A stretch of 64,000 bases of DNA from Manduca sexta. Taxonomy: Eukaryota; Arthropoda; Insecta; Lepidoptera; Sphingidae. The notes beneath the pieces were generated by a model. That model was not told the origin of the DNA. It saw only the letters and a list, made by a program, of their open reading frames with translations, and ran no database searches. The stretch is from assembly GCF_014839805.1 (NCBI RefSeq), contig NC_051116.1, forward strand, positions 2,604,001-2,668,000. The letters are read 5' to 3'. Made by a program: the position numbers and the translations under genes. Shown one piece after another: positions 33,976-45,427 of this stretch; the stretch's first letter is position 1; each line of letters opens with the position of its first letter.

Positions 33976-34128
33976 CGCGAATGTTAGACATTGAAATTAA
34001 ACTGTTTTTCAGATTTTATCGCGGTCACAGCAGGGACCATGAAGGCTGCAAAGTCTTCGAAACGTCGAGAGAAAACTAAAATAATTAAAACCGCGATAAA
34101 ATCCGAAAAATAGGTTAATTTCAATTGT
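33976..34128. mobile_element. Foldback repeat with 35-bp inverted arms (family FB1)
   Basis: The left arm 33991-34025 (ttgaaattaaactgtttttc ... tatcgcggt) is the reverse complement of 34090-34124 (accgcgataaaatccgaaaa ... taatttcaa) at 32 of 35 positions. The interior carries gaaggctgcaaagtcttcga and aacgtcgagagaaaac. Related partial copies are at 48689-48775 and 57575-57722. Confidence 0.8.
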
Positions 34129-34281
34129 ATGGGTTGTGTTCTGACGTGCAATCAATTAGAAATATATAAGTTGTTATTTAACTGAAGACCTGGTTTGCTT
34201 TCATTCCATAATCACACTTATTCTGCTGTGCAACTTTGCTAGGACGACTTGAAGTGCAAGAGTGAAATATTATTAATATTA

Positions 34282-34435
34282 CTAGCTTTTGCTAACTATT
34301 CAGCCCGCGTAAAAAAGATTTTCTTGGATAAATATTTTTGCGAAAAAAAGGAAACTATAACGTAATGTAAGTAATAAAATTATTTGAACACGATAATCTC
34401 AGGCACTACTAAACCATACTAATATATTTATATAC
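34282..34435 (-). mobile_element. Degraded Helitron-like fragment
   Basis: Starts ctagcttttgctaactattc near 34282 and contains aacacgataatctcaggcac and tactaaaccatactaatata, a reversed HelB/HelD-type body with a CTAG-like end. Confidence 0.4.
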
Positions 34436-34437
34436 CA

Positions 34438-34593
34438 GTAGCGAAAGGTAATTTTTTTCAAAAGGGAACCCCACAACATATAGGTATTAATATGCATGAA
34501 TGAGGCTTATAAATCATTGTAATGATAATTAGATTCTACATAAACGGAAGCTGATAGGAATCGGATTATATGGACCATTCGCCACTGCTATAT
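34438..34593 (-). mobile_element. MITE-2, copy 3
   Basis: gtagcgaaaggtaatttttt at the left and gaccattcgccactgctat at the right are inverted ends. The body (aatcattgtaatgataatta) is MITE-2 reversed. Confidence 0.75.
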
Positions 34594-34993
34594 ACAGAAG
34601 GATTTTGTGGAAAATAACCTTCATTCAAATAAATAATAACACCTCAACAACTCTGGAGTCGAGTTTCGCATCACCTTGTACAGTTAGACCGTTTCATGGG
34701 AACGTAGAAACAATACACTTCGTTTGCGCGTGAGATTACCGATTAATGAAAGTTTGTAGCGGTTTTTATATTTAAAAATATAGATTGTTTTTATATGTTG
34801 AAGAAACTGTATAGTTTACTACGATATTAAAATAAAATAAAATGCTTTAATCATCACGTAGGCCAACATAGTTGCACTTATGATAAGTCAAGGTGCATGA
34901 GAATATTTAATTATTACTTCAATAAATAAATGAAAGACTATGAAGTAAACAAAAAGCCAGTTCGGGCTGGCAGGAAAGAAGAAATAAAAAAGA
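34594..34993. other. Non-coding stretch
   Basis: Nothing recognised. Confidence 0.35.
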
Positions 34994-35264
34994 TACATAC
35001 ATACATAACATACATAACATCACGCATTTTATCCCAGAAGGGGTATGCAGAGGCGCAACTAGGGCACCCACTTTTCGCCAAGTATGTTCCGTCCCATGAT
35101 GTGATAGGGGGCGGGCCTATCGCCATATCGGGCACAAATTCCAGACTCCGGGCTGATATTGAGCAGAAAAACCCAAATATCACTTTGCCCGACCCGGGAT
35201 TCGAACCCAGGACCTCAGAGCGCTATTGTACCGGACGTGCAATACAACTACGCCACCGAGGCAG
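34994..35264 (-). mobile_element. SINE2, full-length copy
   Basis: (ATAC)n-like tail, atcacgcattttatcccaga, ttccgtcccatgatgtgata, ctatcgccatatcgggcaca, gggattcgaacccaggacct (box B) and ctacgccaccgaggcagtc (head). The long frames on both strands here are shadows of the SINE. Confidence 0.9.
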
Positions 35265-35585
35265 TCAAATAAAAAAGAAATAAAAAAGATGTATATGTAA
35301 AATCTTAATAAACATAATGGTAAGAACGTTTAGTGGTCCTCACCAGTGGAGACAATAAAAGCCCTAACCTAGCTAACCTCCCAGCCTTTCACTAGCTACC
35401 CGAAGAAGAAAGGCAGAAAGAAACTCGTTGATAAGATATTTGCCAGAATAACGACCGTATAAGTAAACTTCACAATTGCTCAGCGCATATAAAAAAAAAT
35501 ATCAACAGTTCTGATTAAGTATGGTTAAGACTAAAGCACACACTTCTGATTTATCGAAGTTATTTGCATTTTTTTATTATTTAAT
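35265..35585. other. Non-coding stretch
   Basis: Nothing recognised. Confidence 0.35.
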
Positions 35586-35764
35586 GTTCGTTTTAATAGT
35601 GAACGATAACATAGTGAGGAAACCTTTATACTTGAGAATTCTCCGTAATAATTCCGAAGGTGCGTGAAGTCTACCTACACTACAGCGTGGTGGACTAAGG
35701 TCCAGTAGTAGAGGAGACCCGTGTTCAGCATTGGGCAGTATACAACACAGAGCTGGTATTATTT
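35586..35764 (+). mobile_element. SINE1, 5'-truncated copy
   Basis: aacgataacatagtgaggaa, aaggtgcgtgaagtctacct, agcgtggtggactaaggtcc and the end tacaacacagagctggtatt. The tRNA-like head is missing. Confidence 0.75.
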
Positions 35765-37040
35765 TACATAATAGACACAAAATCTTACATTATCTTACTT
35801 ATAAACATGTTTTAGCGTTAAGAGGTGATAAAGAATTGCTTAAATAGCTGTCAAGAACATCACCGGTCCTAGTTTAAGCCTTATTAAAAGGCAAGATGGC
35901 GGGTTTTGACTTACAGCTGATCGAGTAAATTTATATTTTAACAAAACCCGAACTGTTTATAAGTAAGACTGTATATCTCTATATAATACGTTTATTTTAA
36001 TGTTCGAGAGTGCGCGAAGACGTTAGCATGTACATAAAATATGCAATACAAAGTCTGGTTCAAAACATATAATTTCATTCATATAGCAATGTCAAATATA
36101 AAATATTTTGGAGGAAACAAAAGTCAAATATTTCTTTCATTATCTAGAAACAATGAACATTCGTCAAAACTTATTGCTTCTGAATTGAATTTTATTAATA
36201 AAACTGTCGTAGATAGTAGTAAAATATGTTTTCTAATTGTATAATGTTGGCAACACTGCTGTGGTACTCGTAAAGACAATTTATAGGGAAATTGACTATT
36301 TTATGCTATGCGTTTGTTTTTAAGCAACGCCTGTGCCAAATTTTATCAAAATCAGTTTAGTATTTTAGCTGTAAAGTTGAAACAATTATAATAGGTCTAT
36401 ACTATACGAGTTAAGTTGCTTACATTGTCTATTTCTGTACTTAGGAAGATATTATGGCTTGAAAAACATTCTAACGTAGAAAACTTATGACTAAAGTTCA
36501 CATCGAATGTCTCAAGTTGACTATACATTGTCATACTTTGCATTTTAAAACACCTATCATGACTAAATAAATTCCTTTAGTCCAATCTTAGAGGAACTTA
36601 TATAAATACTCAGTATTAATTCTATCAAAGAAATAATCAAATGAATAAATTATCTTATATTGAAAGGCGGATAGAAACTTTAACGTTGTGATGTGAAATA
36701 AACAAGTCAAAATATATGTAAGCCATTACACGAAGATCTTGCACGTCTCCTATAAAAAACCAAGCGACATCTTGCTTTTAACAAACGTATTTCTCGCTAA
36801 AGAGGTAACCGTCTCTTTTGTCAAAGAACATCAAACGATTCACAAAGGTTCATTCATCAAAGAGCGAAATAAGCTTATCTTTGCGAATACACAAAGAAAA
36901 CATGAAAATAAACAGATCAACGCCAAAACCTACTAATAATTGTAACAACATAGTAAATTTTGCGGAATGTGCTGCCCGACGCTGCGTACGGCTGGCGTGG
37001 TAAGAGGTCCGGGACACACATAGCATTGGTAATAAAATTA
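35765..37040. other. Non-coding AT-rich stretch
   Basis: Several short frames (36041-36244, 36739-36936, 36818-37003) show no domain. I see no exon or repeat family. Confidence 0.35.
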
Positions 37041-37303
37041 TACATACATACATACATAACATCACGCATTTATCCCCGAAGGGGTATGCAGAGGCGCAAC
37101 TAGGGCACCCACTTTTCGCCAAGTATGTTCCGTCCCATGATGTGATAGGGGGCGAGCCTATCGCCATATCGGGCACAAATTCCAGACTCCGGGCTGATAC
37201 TGAGCAGAAAAACCCAAATATCACTTTGCCCAACCCGGGATTCGAACCCAGGACCTCAGAGCGCTATTGTACCGGACATGCAATACAACTACGCCACCGA
37301 GGC
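37041..37303 (-). mobile_element. SINE2, full-length copy
   Basis: (TACA)n tail, atcacgcatttatccccgaa, tgtgatagggggcgagccta, gggattcgaacccaggacct and tacgccaccgaggcag. Very close to 34994-35264, so either recent activity or local duplication. Confidence 0.9.
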
Positions 37304-37353
37304 AGTTAATATATACGTCTTAAATAAAATTATTTAAGACGTATATATTAACT
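37304..37353. repeat. Perfect 24-bp inverted repeat (2-base spacer)
   Basis: Left arm agttaatatatacgtcttaa then ataa (37304-37327), spacer aa, right arm ttatttaagacgtatatatt then aact (37330-37353): fully complementary. It starts inside the last bases of the SINE2 head. Confidence 0.95.
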
Positions 37354-37440
37354 GGTGAAAGATCTCTTGTTAGCTAATACTCTTTCTGGGCCCCACTCCG
37401 CTTTCTATCAGCGGAGTCACTTTGTCGAGTCTTTATAACA
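37354..37440 (+). repeat. RepH fragment
   Basis: gggccccactccgctttcta and cggagtcactttgtcgagtc match the 3' part of RepH. Confidence 0.5.
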
Positions 37441-37801
37441 AAATACACATCTACATTCCCTAGGTATTTTAGATCTATCCTATGGTGAACCTATGAGGCA
37501 AGGATAATCGGTACCCTAGAAACGCATGATAAGCCTTGCACTTACAGGGTCTTCGCGTGGTGCAGGCCTATCGTTGAATTCCCCACACCCTCCAGAGAAA
37601 GTCCGTAGCTACGACATTGCATATACGAAGACTATTTCAGACTCCAACCTGGTACTCAATTTAAAGAGAAAGGGTATTTGAGCCTTTGGAAATCTTAACT
37701 GGACATCAAAGCGAACTGTCAGTTTACGTTGGTTTCACCGTGAGAGGGGTGCTTGGTCGAGCCTGTTCATATTATAGACTAAACATACACAGCTTTATCT
37801 C
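37441..37801. other. Non-coding stretch
   Basis: Moderate GC (about 37480-37760) but no frame or repeat family recognised. Confidence 0.35.
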
Positions 37802-37990
37802 TATAAATTACAAAAACACATCACGCCTGTATCCCTGAAGATGTAGGAAGAGGTGCAGAACACTACACACTTGTCACCAAATATGTACCGTCCCATTTAG
37901 GAGGCAAGTCTATCTCCATATCACACATAAATATCAGTATCTAGCTGAAACTGAGCAAAAACACCCTCTACCAGACTCGGGATAATCTAA
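37802..37990 (-). mobile_element. SINE2, old diverged copy
   Basis: acatcacgcctgtatccctg, tatgtaccgtcccatttagg and ctatctccatatcacacata follow SINE2 order with many substitutions; the head is lost. Confidence 0.6.
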
Positions 37991-38488
37991 CAATAAATTA
38001 ATATCCCATTCCGCACAATGCGGAGTGTATTCCCTCCTAATGTGTCGACAGCCTAACATGACAAATGTTTCTCTAGATAACGCGCAACATATATAATTTA
38101 TACATCATAAAAGAGAAATAAAGATGGCTGCGGGAACTTAACACCGACGCTTTCATATACTATGTAGAACATCGATATAATATGTACTATGTACTGCATT
38201 TGACGTTCCGAACATTCACTGTGTTCTACTGATTTGAACTGATATCCATTCAAACTGACTTTAGTATATTCAATATTGACAGCTTGTGGTGATATAAGAA
38301 TTCGAGTCTAAGTGTAAACCTGGATTAAAAAAAAAATATTAGTCAAATAAGTAAAATTATTTGTTGTTCAAGTGAATAAATAGGTTGTAACAGTGATGTT
38401 TTGTTACCATTTTAGTTCAGATTTTGAACAAATAGTTTATATGGACGTTCGTGTCTATAGAATATACGTCAATGATGTAGGATGTTTA
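37991..38488. other. Non-coding stretch
   Basis: Nothing recognised. Confidence 0.35.
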
Positions 38489-38847
38489 TAATAATAATAA
38501 TAATATCAGCCCTGAATTATATACTTGCCCACTGCTGAGCCCGGGCCTTCTCTACTACTGAGAGGGATTAGGCCTTAGTCGACCACGCTGGTCTAATGCG
38601 GATTGGTAGACTTCACACACCCTCGAAATTCCTATAGAGAACTTCTCAGGTATGCAGGTTTCCTCACGATGTTTTCCTACACCGTTAAAGCGAACGATAA
38701 ATTCACAAAGAATACACACATGATTTTTTAGAAAAGTCAGAGGGGTGTGCCCTTGGGATTTGAACCTGCGGACATTCGTCTTGGTAGTCCGTTCCACACC
38801 CAACTAAGCTATCGCCGCTTTTTCCCAACTAAGCTATCGCCGCTTTT
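38489..38847 (-). mobile_element. SINE1 full-length copy with duplicated head end
   Basis: (TAA)n tail at 38489, atcagccctgaattatatac, aggccttagtcgaccacgct, gggatttgaacctgcggaca (box B). The head end ccaactaagctatcgccgct occurs twice in tandem (38800-38819 and 38825-38844), giving an extra piece of tRNA-like head. Confidence 0.88.
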
Positions 38848-38899
38848 TTTTAGAAGGTTGTTTAGAAGCTATATAAACATGGTGAAGATTTTACTAGGT

Positions 38900-39070
38900 A
38901 CTCTCGTATACCAGTCTGGCTGTGTGTACGACCGCGATGTCTATTTCAAGTGTGAAAGCGTTCTTGTGTTTCGGTTTGAACAACATTGAAGTGATCAAAT
39001 AGGCCAGCATAATTGTGTCAACTGGTCGGGGTCATCAGTATAACTGAAAGTGATATAGCCTGATTAGGAA
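38900..39070 (+). repeat. Chimeric RepG/RepH fragment
   Basis: gcgatgtctatttcaagtgt and gtgtttcggtttgaacaaca recall RepG, then ggccagcataattgtgtcaa recalls RepH. Probably adjacent remnants. Confidence 0.4.
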
Positions 39071-39264
39071 CTAAACCTCGCCATGATGTGGTAAAATATA
39101 TTTCTTGTAATGAGAATGTTAACTTTAGCACGAAATAGCAACGGCGCTCTCTTAACATTTTTTTACATGCCAATTCAGAACATCTCTATCTATTTGTTAA
39201 TTTCATCCAAATCCGTTCAGCATTTACATCTAAAAGCGTGAATAATATTAAGAGGTTTTTTTTT

Positions 39265-39408
39265 CGGGGAAGTAACACATCGTGAGGAAGTCTGCATACC
39301 TGAGAATTCTCCATAACAATTTTGAAGGTGTGTTAAGTCTGCCCGCACTACAGCGTAGTGGACTAACCAAATCTTCTCTGTTGTAGAGGAGAGTCGTGCT
39401 CAGCAGTG
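39265..39408 (+). mobile_element. SINE1, 5'-truncated and diverged
   Basis: taacacatcgtgaggaagtc, gcatacctgagaattctcca and cactacagcgtagtggacta; cut off at the left end of MITE-1 copy 3. Confidence 0.65.
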
Positions 39409-39808
39409 AGTACAGTGTCGTTTTGCATTACTAAATGAAACCATAGACTTGGCTTCTTGAATATATCACTTTGCAATAAATTACTCAAACCGTAGATGTA
39501 AAATAAAAAAGTATAAGTTCTGAACATCATACATATCAGTAAAAAGTAATTTTAATTTAACACTCCCTAATACCACTACTAAATTCTAAAAGAATTCATC
39601 GCAGCGGCAACATCACACTTTGTCAGAAATACACTCACGCGCACGCTACATTCGCATTAAACTTCAAAAGATAAAAAAAAATGACAAAACAGTGATTTTT
39701 GGTGAAAATATTCATTATTTATAAATAATTTTTGGCAAATTATTAGCAGAGGTAAACACGATGTAGTTTCATTTATTAACGCAATGGCAATGATACAGGG
39801 CTATTATT
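39408..39808 (+). mobile_element. MITE-1, complete copy 3
   Basis: tacagtgtcgttttgcatta at the left, tttcatttattaacgcaatg and gcaatgatacaggg at the right. Internal marks aaaccgtagatgtaaaataa and tcatcgcagcggcaacatca are conserved. Confidence 0.8.
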
Positions 39809-40085
39809 AGATATATTTCCCAAGTTCGCCCAAAGTTAGACCAAAAATTGAACGTTTAAACTCAGCCAACCGAGCACCAACTCAACTGGCAAAGTATTTG
39901 TAAACTAAATTAATAACAGTATCTTGTACAGCATCTTACTAATCTGTGTGAAACTTACCATCTTCAGAGTGGTCGGTAGTTTAGAAACACTTTGTATGTT
40001 ATGGTGGGATATACATAGATTGATTTTCAGTTAGGTTGAATGTAGCGTTTATGTCTAGAGGATATTTGGCCTAATTTAATTCTTA
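39809..40085. other. Non-coding stretch
   Basis: Nothing recognised. Confidence 0.3.
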
Positions 40086-40286
40086 CTAGCTTTCGCTCAC
40101 GGCTTCGGCCGTGTGAATAAGTTAAATAAAAGTCCCGCTATATATTTCCCGGGATAGAAAATAGCCTATAACCTTCCCAAGGTCTTAAACAATCTTCATA
40201 ACAAACATAAAAATCCGTTCAGTAGATTTTGAGAAAATCGATAACAGACAGACAGAAAGGGGACTTTGTTTTATAATATGTATAGA
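40086..40286 (-). mobile_element. HelC Helitron-like, complete copy 2
   Basis: CTAG at 40086 followed by the hairpin tcacggcttcggccgtgtga, body cccgctatatatttcccggg, and aaaggggactttgttttat to tatag|a at 40286 (TC on the minus strand). About 200 bp, preceded by A and followed by T. Confidence 0.75.
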
Positions 40287-40307
40287 TATAGTTACATGCT
40301 GGTGGTA

Positions 40308-40552
40308 GGATATATTTTATATCCGCCCGGATAGCGACCACCGTACACAAGGTGGTAAAACCCGCCATAGTAGCCCATGTAAGTGTGTCGCGTTCCGGGA
40401 TCAGCCTGTATACATCTTGCTCCAACAGGCTGACATGATTGTGTCGACTACCGAGGGGTAATCATCTCTCGTCAGTCGACATTCTATTGGACTCAACTCC
40501 ACTTGCCATCAGGTGCAGTGGGGGCTCTTTGCAGTGACCATATAAGAAAATC
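40308..40552 (+). repeat. RepH, near-complete copy
   Basis: ggatattttatatccgcc-type start, cacaaggtggtaaaacccgc, gtgtcgcgttccgggatcag, accgaggggtaatcatctct and cgtcagtcgacattctattg. Best reference for RepH. Confidence 0.8.
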
Positions 40553-40618
40553 ATAAAACAAAATGTTTTATGAAATTGCATATAAAAATTTGTAATTATT
40601 ATTTGCCTTTAAATAAAA

Positions 40619-40740
40619 TTGACAGGATTACTGGCGTATTTGTCTTGCGTATACAACTATCACTCTGATGTCTCAGGTTCGAATCCCGAATCGAGCAGTC
40701 ATATTGTTTTTCTACACCTTATCAGCTATCACATCACCGG
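40619..40740 (+). mobile_element. SINE2 head fragment
   Basis: tactggcgtatttgtcttgc then caggttcgaatcccgaatcg (box B) and the end tatcagctatcacatcaccg. Internal region deleted. Confidence 0.55.
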
Positions 40741-42515
40741 AGTGAACAGACAAAAAACCGACTACCCTCTGCCTATCCCATCAAATAAACAGCGTGTTAA
40801 TTATCCTTAAACTCCGTCATAATAAAACAATTCTCACATGACACAGAAACCGAATTTCCTTATCTCGAATACCAAATTCCATACGTCAGCCCCAGGGGAG
40901 AAATTCTTGCAAAAATTCAACGTGTGAATATCACACGACATCCGTTTTGATATATTTTATTTTCGACTAGATTCCTCGCGGTTTCTGTGTGGGACAGGTG
41001 TTTTTTATTCTATATTTATGTTACTGTTTCTTGTGAGAATTTTGGAATTGTCCGATTGCGTCATTTTCTGGGATAAAAGGTTCATACATTAATCCAAGAC
41101 ATGGTCTACGTATGTTCCCAATTTTATCTAAATTGACATAATTATATTAATCCATAAAATGGTCCCTAAATCCCGCCACACTTCGGCAATTTCTATATTT
41201 ACTTTTAACATCCAAACAGACCCTTAAGTACAAGACAATATCAAATAAATTTTACCTTCTATAAATACAACACCTAGAAGCTACGATGAACTGAAAAATA
41301 ATTAAAACATTTTATACAATAAATCAATATTGTGCGGACCAACACTGAGTTAAGTGCATGTAGAAGACACATTTAAAATAATAAAGCCAAAATATGTACA
41401 AAACGCATAATAAAATCAAAACGAACCATACCTAACAAGAAAATAATGTGATAAGGTGGCATAACTCAAAAAACAAAGGCCACCGTTAAAGTTTCGGCAC
41501 TGAATAAACACGGGTAAAGTTGTTGTGTACTCGCGAAGGCAGAGGCGGAGGAAGGAGGCTGAGGGGAGAAGTGGGCCCCACGTTACCCAGGAGTTAAATT
41601 TTTTAATACTGATGGACGACTCATTACTTAAGCTCGGCGTAAGCTTCCAAACACAAGTATATTTTGTAACATAAGTGACTGCTAAAAAAGGTTTTTGAAA
41701 ATTAATATCCTGAGGGTAATTTGGCCACATGGCTTGTAGATGATTAAAGAAATAGCGCTGTCTATAGTCTGTTTGGTTTGAGGACTATTACGATAGTCAT
41801 AATATAGATTTTTATGTCAACGGTAATCCCAAATTAACATTTCCGACAAACATAGTAACAAATTGTCTTATCAATTGTCTCAGCAGCGGGACTCTGATGA
41901 TAAAATTGAATTAAATTTCAACGAATTTCCAAAGTAATTTTCATAATGCACGTATAATTTGCTATCTAAAAATTTTTTTAGGCCATTATACACAAACTTG
42001 CATACGGGGGGTCACAACCCCTACATATCACAGCTTACTCCGACCCTGTTATAGACAAAAGCGTATTCTTTTAACTCGCTCAAGTTGTGCAGTTAGGAGC
42101 GGGCTCGACGGCACCGTACGACATATTCCGAGGGTATTCCCCAAACTTATGCTGTGTTTAGTGGAAATGGGTGAATATTAAATCGCCCGAGTGATTTTGG
42201 GCTTTACTATATAATTATAATTAGTGTACAGAGAACTTTAGGCAATATGGTGAATATGAAATGACGTGTATAATTTTGTGTTATATATATTTAAAATGTT
42301 TGCGGCTTATTTTCTATGGTATTTACTAGCCAACATGTGTAGAGACGTGGACAATGCGTAAATAAATATATACTAATTATTTTATTATTAGTCACATGTC
42401 TGTCTACCCCTTCAGGGATGAAGGTGTATATCTGTGTGCGATAATTTCATTTTGATATTGAGTATGTTAGAAGTTACTTATTTTGCCCGTTTACTAAAAA
42501 AAAACTATTTTTAAA
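40741..42515. other. Non-coding stretch
   Basis: The 104-codon minus frame at 41416-41730 has no recognised domain, and I do not call it a gene. Nothing else recognised. Confidence 0.35.
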
Positions 42516-42640
42516 GTGTGGAATTTGTGCCCGATATGGCGATAGGCTCGCCCATCATATCATGGGACGGAACACACTTGGATAAACGTGGGTGCCTGAT
42601 TGTGCCTCTGCATACGCCTTCGGGCATAAATACGTGATTT
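42516..42640 (+). mobile_element. SINE2, 5'-truncated copy
   Basis: ggaatttgtgcccgatatgg, cgataggctcgcccatcata, tgggacggaacacacttgga and ttcgggcataaatacgtgat. Confidence 0.75.
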
Positions 42641-43181
42641 GTGTGTGTATTTTAAAAACATAATGATGAAATAAACAGTTTACTTATCTGATGAGCCTGG
42701 CTAAAAACAACATAAGCCAGAACTTAGAATTACAAATTCCAAATATTTTTAACCGAAACTTATTTCAAAATTATACTTCAAATAATTTGCGAAAACATTT
42801 CCGCATTACCATTACGTATTTATACAACCAAAAATAATTTTGGCAACTAACGAAAGCTCAACATAAAAGCTAAATAGAGTCTACGTAGAGTAAGCTTTAG
42901 AACTATTTTAAAAGTCATATAAAATCTTGAGACCTCATTCGCGAACGTACGAGGAATAAAAGTTCCTTACGTACTACGTAGAGCGAAAATGTGAATTCCC
43001 GCATAGAGCACTGTTCTCTACTTAATAGAGATATCAAAATCTCAGGCTTCAACTATTGTGAAGGTTCAATGGCTTTAACTCTTGTAGAGCTTTTATAGAG
43101 ACGTATGCTTAGGTTGTGTTAAGTCTATGTTTATAAAGTTCTTTTGTGTTATTCTAGTGTACATTATTCTAGTCTACATTA
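42641..43181. other. Non-coding stretch
   Basis: Nothing recognised. Confidence 0.3.
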
Positions 43182-43331
43182 AGACTTAACAGCTCATGTC
43201 TCAGGATGGCGAGCGCAGCGAATCAAACAATACTTTGTAATTCAAGGTGTTGTGATGTTTCTACTGTTTATGGGATGTCGTGGCGCTTGCCATCAGCCGA
43301 ACGGCAAGTTCCTCTCGTCATTCAAAGCATA
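43182..43331 (+). repeat. RepG, 5'-truncated copy
   Basis: aagacttaacagctcatgtc, tcaggatggcgagcgcagcg, gtttctactgtttatgggat and tcgtcattcaaagcataaaa. Confidence 0.75.
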
Positions 43332-44224
43332 AAAAAACTACTTACTAAATATGGAAAAATAATAGTACTAGTTAATACAGAAAAAATATTGATGAAATAA
43401 TGAATTAGTAATGGGGTGATCTTTGCGAATCATTAGCCAGGCAAAAAAATGACAAAATACTTTACTCTTAAATCCTAATAGTTTCAAAAATGAAACTATC
43501 ACACAATAAAATACACAGCATCATTGCAAATCGCCTCTATCGACGAAAATCCCAAAACAAAATCATAAATAAAATTCACAAAATGGCGGACGTCATCACG
43601 CCAAAAAAAACGAAATTGCAATCCACTAGCCGTCCCGAGGGATGCAATATCGTTCGAATTTGGGTGAAAACTAAACGAGTACCACTAAAACGGGGATAAA
43701 ACACGAAATTTATGTCCAATGGGGGTGAAAATCTTTGGAATTACGCCGTCGATAAGGGTTGTAAAATGCAAAACGGGTTCGGGATGAAAGGTAATGTTAA
43801 GACAGGTTGGAAATGTGCTGGTAGAGGTCAAAGATAGTGTAAAAAGTTATGTCCAATGACAATGAAGTACGATTAAAGATATATACTCACTTTTTCGGAT
43901 TTTCCCTAAAAAAAATTCTAAATATACCTAAGGCTCTCAGGTATATAAAAGTAGTCTTAAACTTATCAGGTAACCCATAAACTTTTGTACTATTAAATAC
44001 TTAAGAACTCAACGCAAAAACATAACTAAAAGCGTCACAAGATATTCAAATACGCAATATCATTTAAATGACGTAATTATTTTAGATATTTTAGGTTTTA
44101 AAACTTTATTGAAGCGATTCTGAAAAATTATAATCTATGGGTCTAATCTGGAGGTATATTCTTTCCAACACAAAAATAAATTTCCTAATCGGTATATAAA
44201 AGAACGAGTTTTGTAGTAACAAAT
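43332..44224. other. Non-coding stretch
   Basis: GC-richer piece at about 43590-43800 (ccactagccgtcccgaggga) without a recognised family. Confidence 0.3.
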
Positions 44225-44290
44225 GTTTAAATAAATACACTTCGAGTTGGTAACAACTCCTTTTTTGAAGTCGGTTTTGACAATTCATAA
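44225..44290 (+). repeat. Fragment with TTTTTTGAAGTCGGTT motif
   Basis: caactccttttttgaagtcg then gttttgacaattc: the same terminal motif as at 19690-19712. Confidence 0.35.
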
Positions 44291-44814
44291 CGATTTCAAT
44301 ATAACTAAAGATCCATAATTATACACACCTAGATTACTTCTGATATTAGTTTTAGCTATTGATTAAGTAACTTCCTCATCAACCCATCTTATAAAACATG
44401 CAAATTAAGAATTTTAATAATATTGAATAATAGTCCATAACCGTCACGCAATAAAAACGAATGACATCTCCCTTGTCAAAATCGGCCCAAAAGGATCAAA
44501 TGTAGATTAGAACAATTAAGACATAGGATGTTAAAATCATAACCTTTTCTTGCCGTAGTTGGGTAAAATAGCCCCTAAATGTTACTTATAGAAACAATAT
44601 CGCTGCTTCTTTCCTTAAGGCGTGTCCTTCGAAGTAATCATGTTATATCTCGCAAAACAAGCTGTATCACCTCCGAATCCCTTTTTATCCCGCTCACGGA
44701 CCCTTTAATGATCAATTAGAGATGTAACCCTAAAACGATCGGTCTAGGTGCTCGAGCCAAATTGATCCGTTTAAGAATATGAAATCTTTAGACCAGGGAC
44801 TTTAACTAGGTATA

Positions 44815-45185
44815 AAAATTCCTTCTCGTTTTGTTAATAAACGAAACCATACACTTATCTTCTTAGGCAACACTTTACTATAACTTATTTTAACCACAAA
44901 TGTAAAATTAATATCCCCTTCTTTTTTTGAAGTTGGTTAAAAAGTGTAAACTTCGAATACTATAAATAATTCTAAGACATAAATTTGTTTGAGCTACATC
45001 TTCATGCTTTCAGTCAGAAATACACAACCACACCATATTGGTACTAAACTACAAAAATACTGAGAACTAAAACAAGATATTTTTGTAAAAATATTTGTTA
45101 TTCGTGGATGATTTTTGGCACAATTTTAGCAGAAGTAAAAGTGAATGTTTGATTTCGTTTAGTAGATTTATATAATATAGCCGTG
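44815..45185 (+). mobile_element. MITE-1, diverged copy 4 with small insertion
   Basis: cgttttgttaataaacgaaa at the left and gatttcgtttagtagattta at the right, with taaccacaaatgtaaaatta inside. A piece ending ttttttgaagttggttaaaa (44917-44942) interrupts the normal sequence. Confidence 0.65.
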
Positions 45186-45251
45186 TTTAGTTTTTAGATG
45201 TTACTGACTAGCGGAATATTTGAAGGAAGATAAAATTTTTGTCTACTTCTA

Positions 45252-45427
45252 TCAACATACAGCAGTGGTGAAGGGTCTATATTATAAACCGATTCCTGCC
45301 GGCTTTCCTTTCGTAATTTATGTAAAATCTAATTATCATTAGAACGATTTGCAGACTGTATTTATGCGAATTACTTATATGTTGTATACGGCTTCCTTTT
45401 AGAAAATTTCATTCTTCGCCACTGCCA
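45252..45427 (+). mobile_element. MITE-2, copy 4
   Basis: cagcagtggtgaagggtcta at the left, ttcattcttcgccactgcca at the right; body ccgattcctgccggctttcc and attatcattagaacgatttg. Confidence 0.8.

Noticed and set aside
36850..37233. 127-codon minus-strand frame
   Set aside because: Most of it is the reverse reading of a SINE2 copy; the same peptide arises from the SINE2 at 34994-35264.
41416..41730. 104-codon minus-strand frame
   Set aside because: No domain or homologue recognised and no exon signals; the length is possible by chance in 64 kb.
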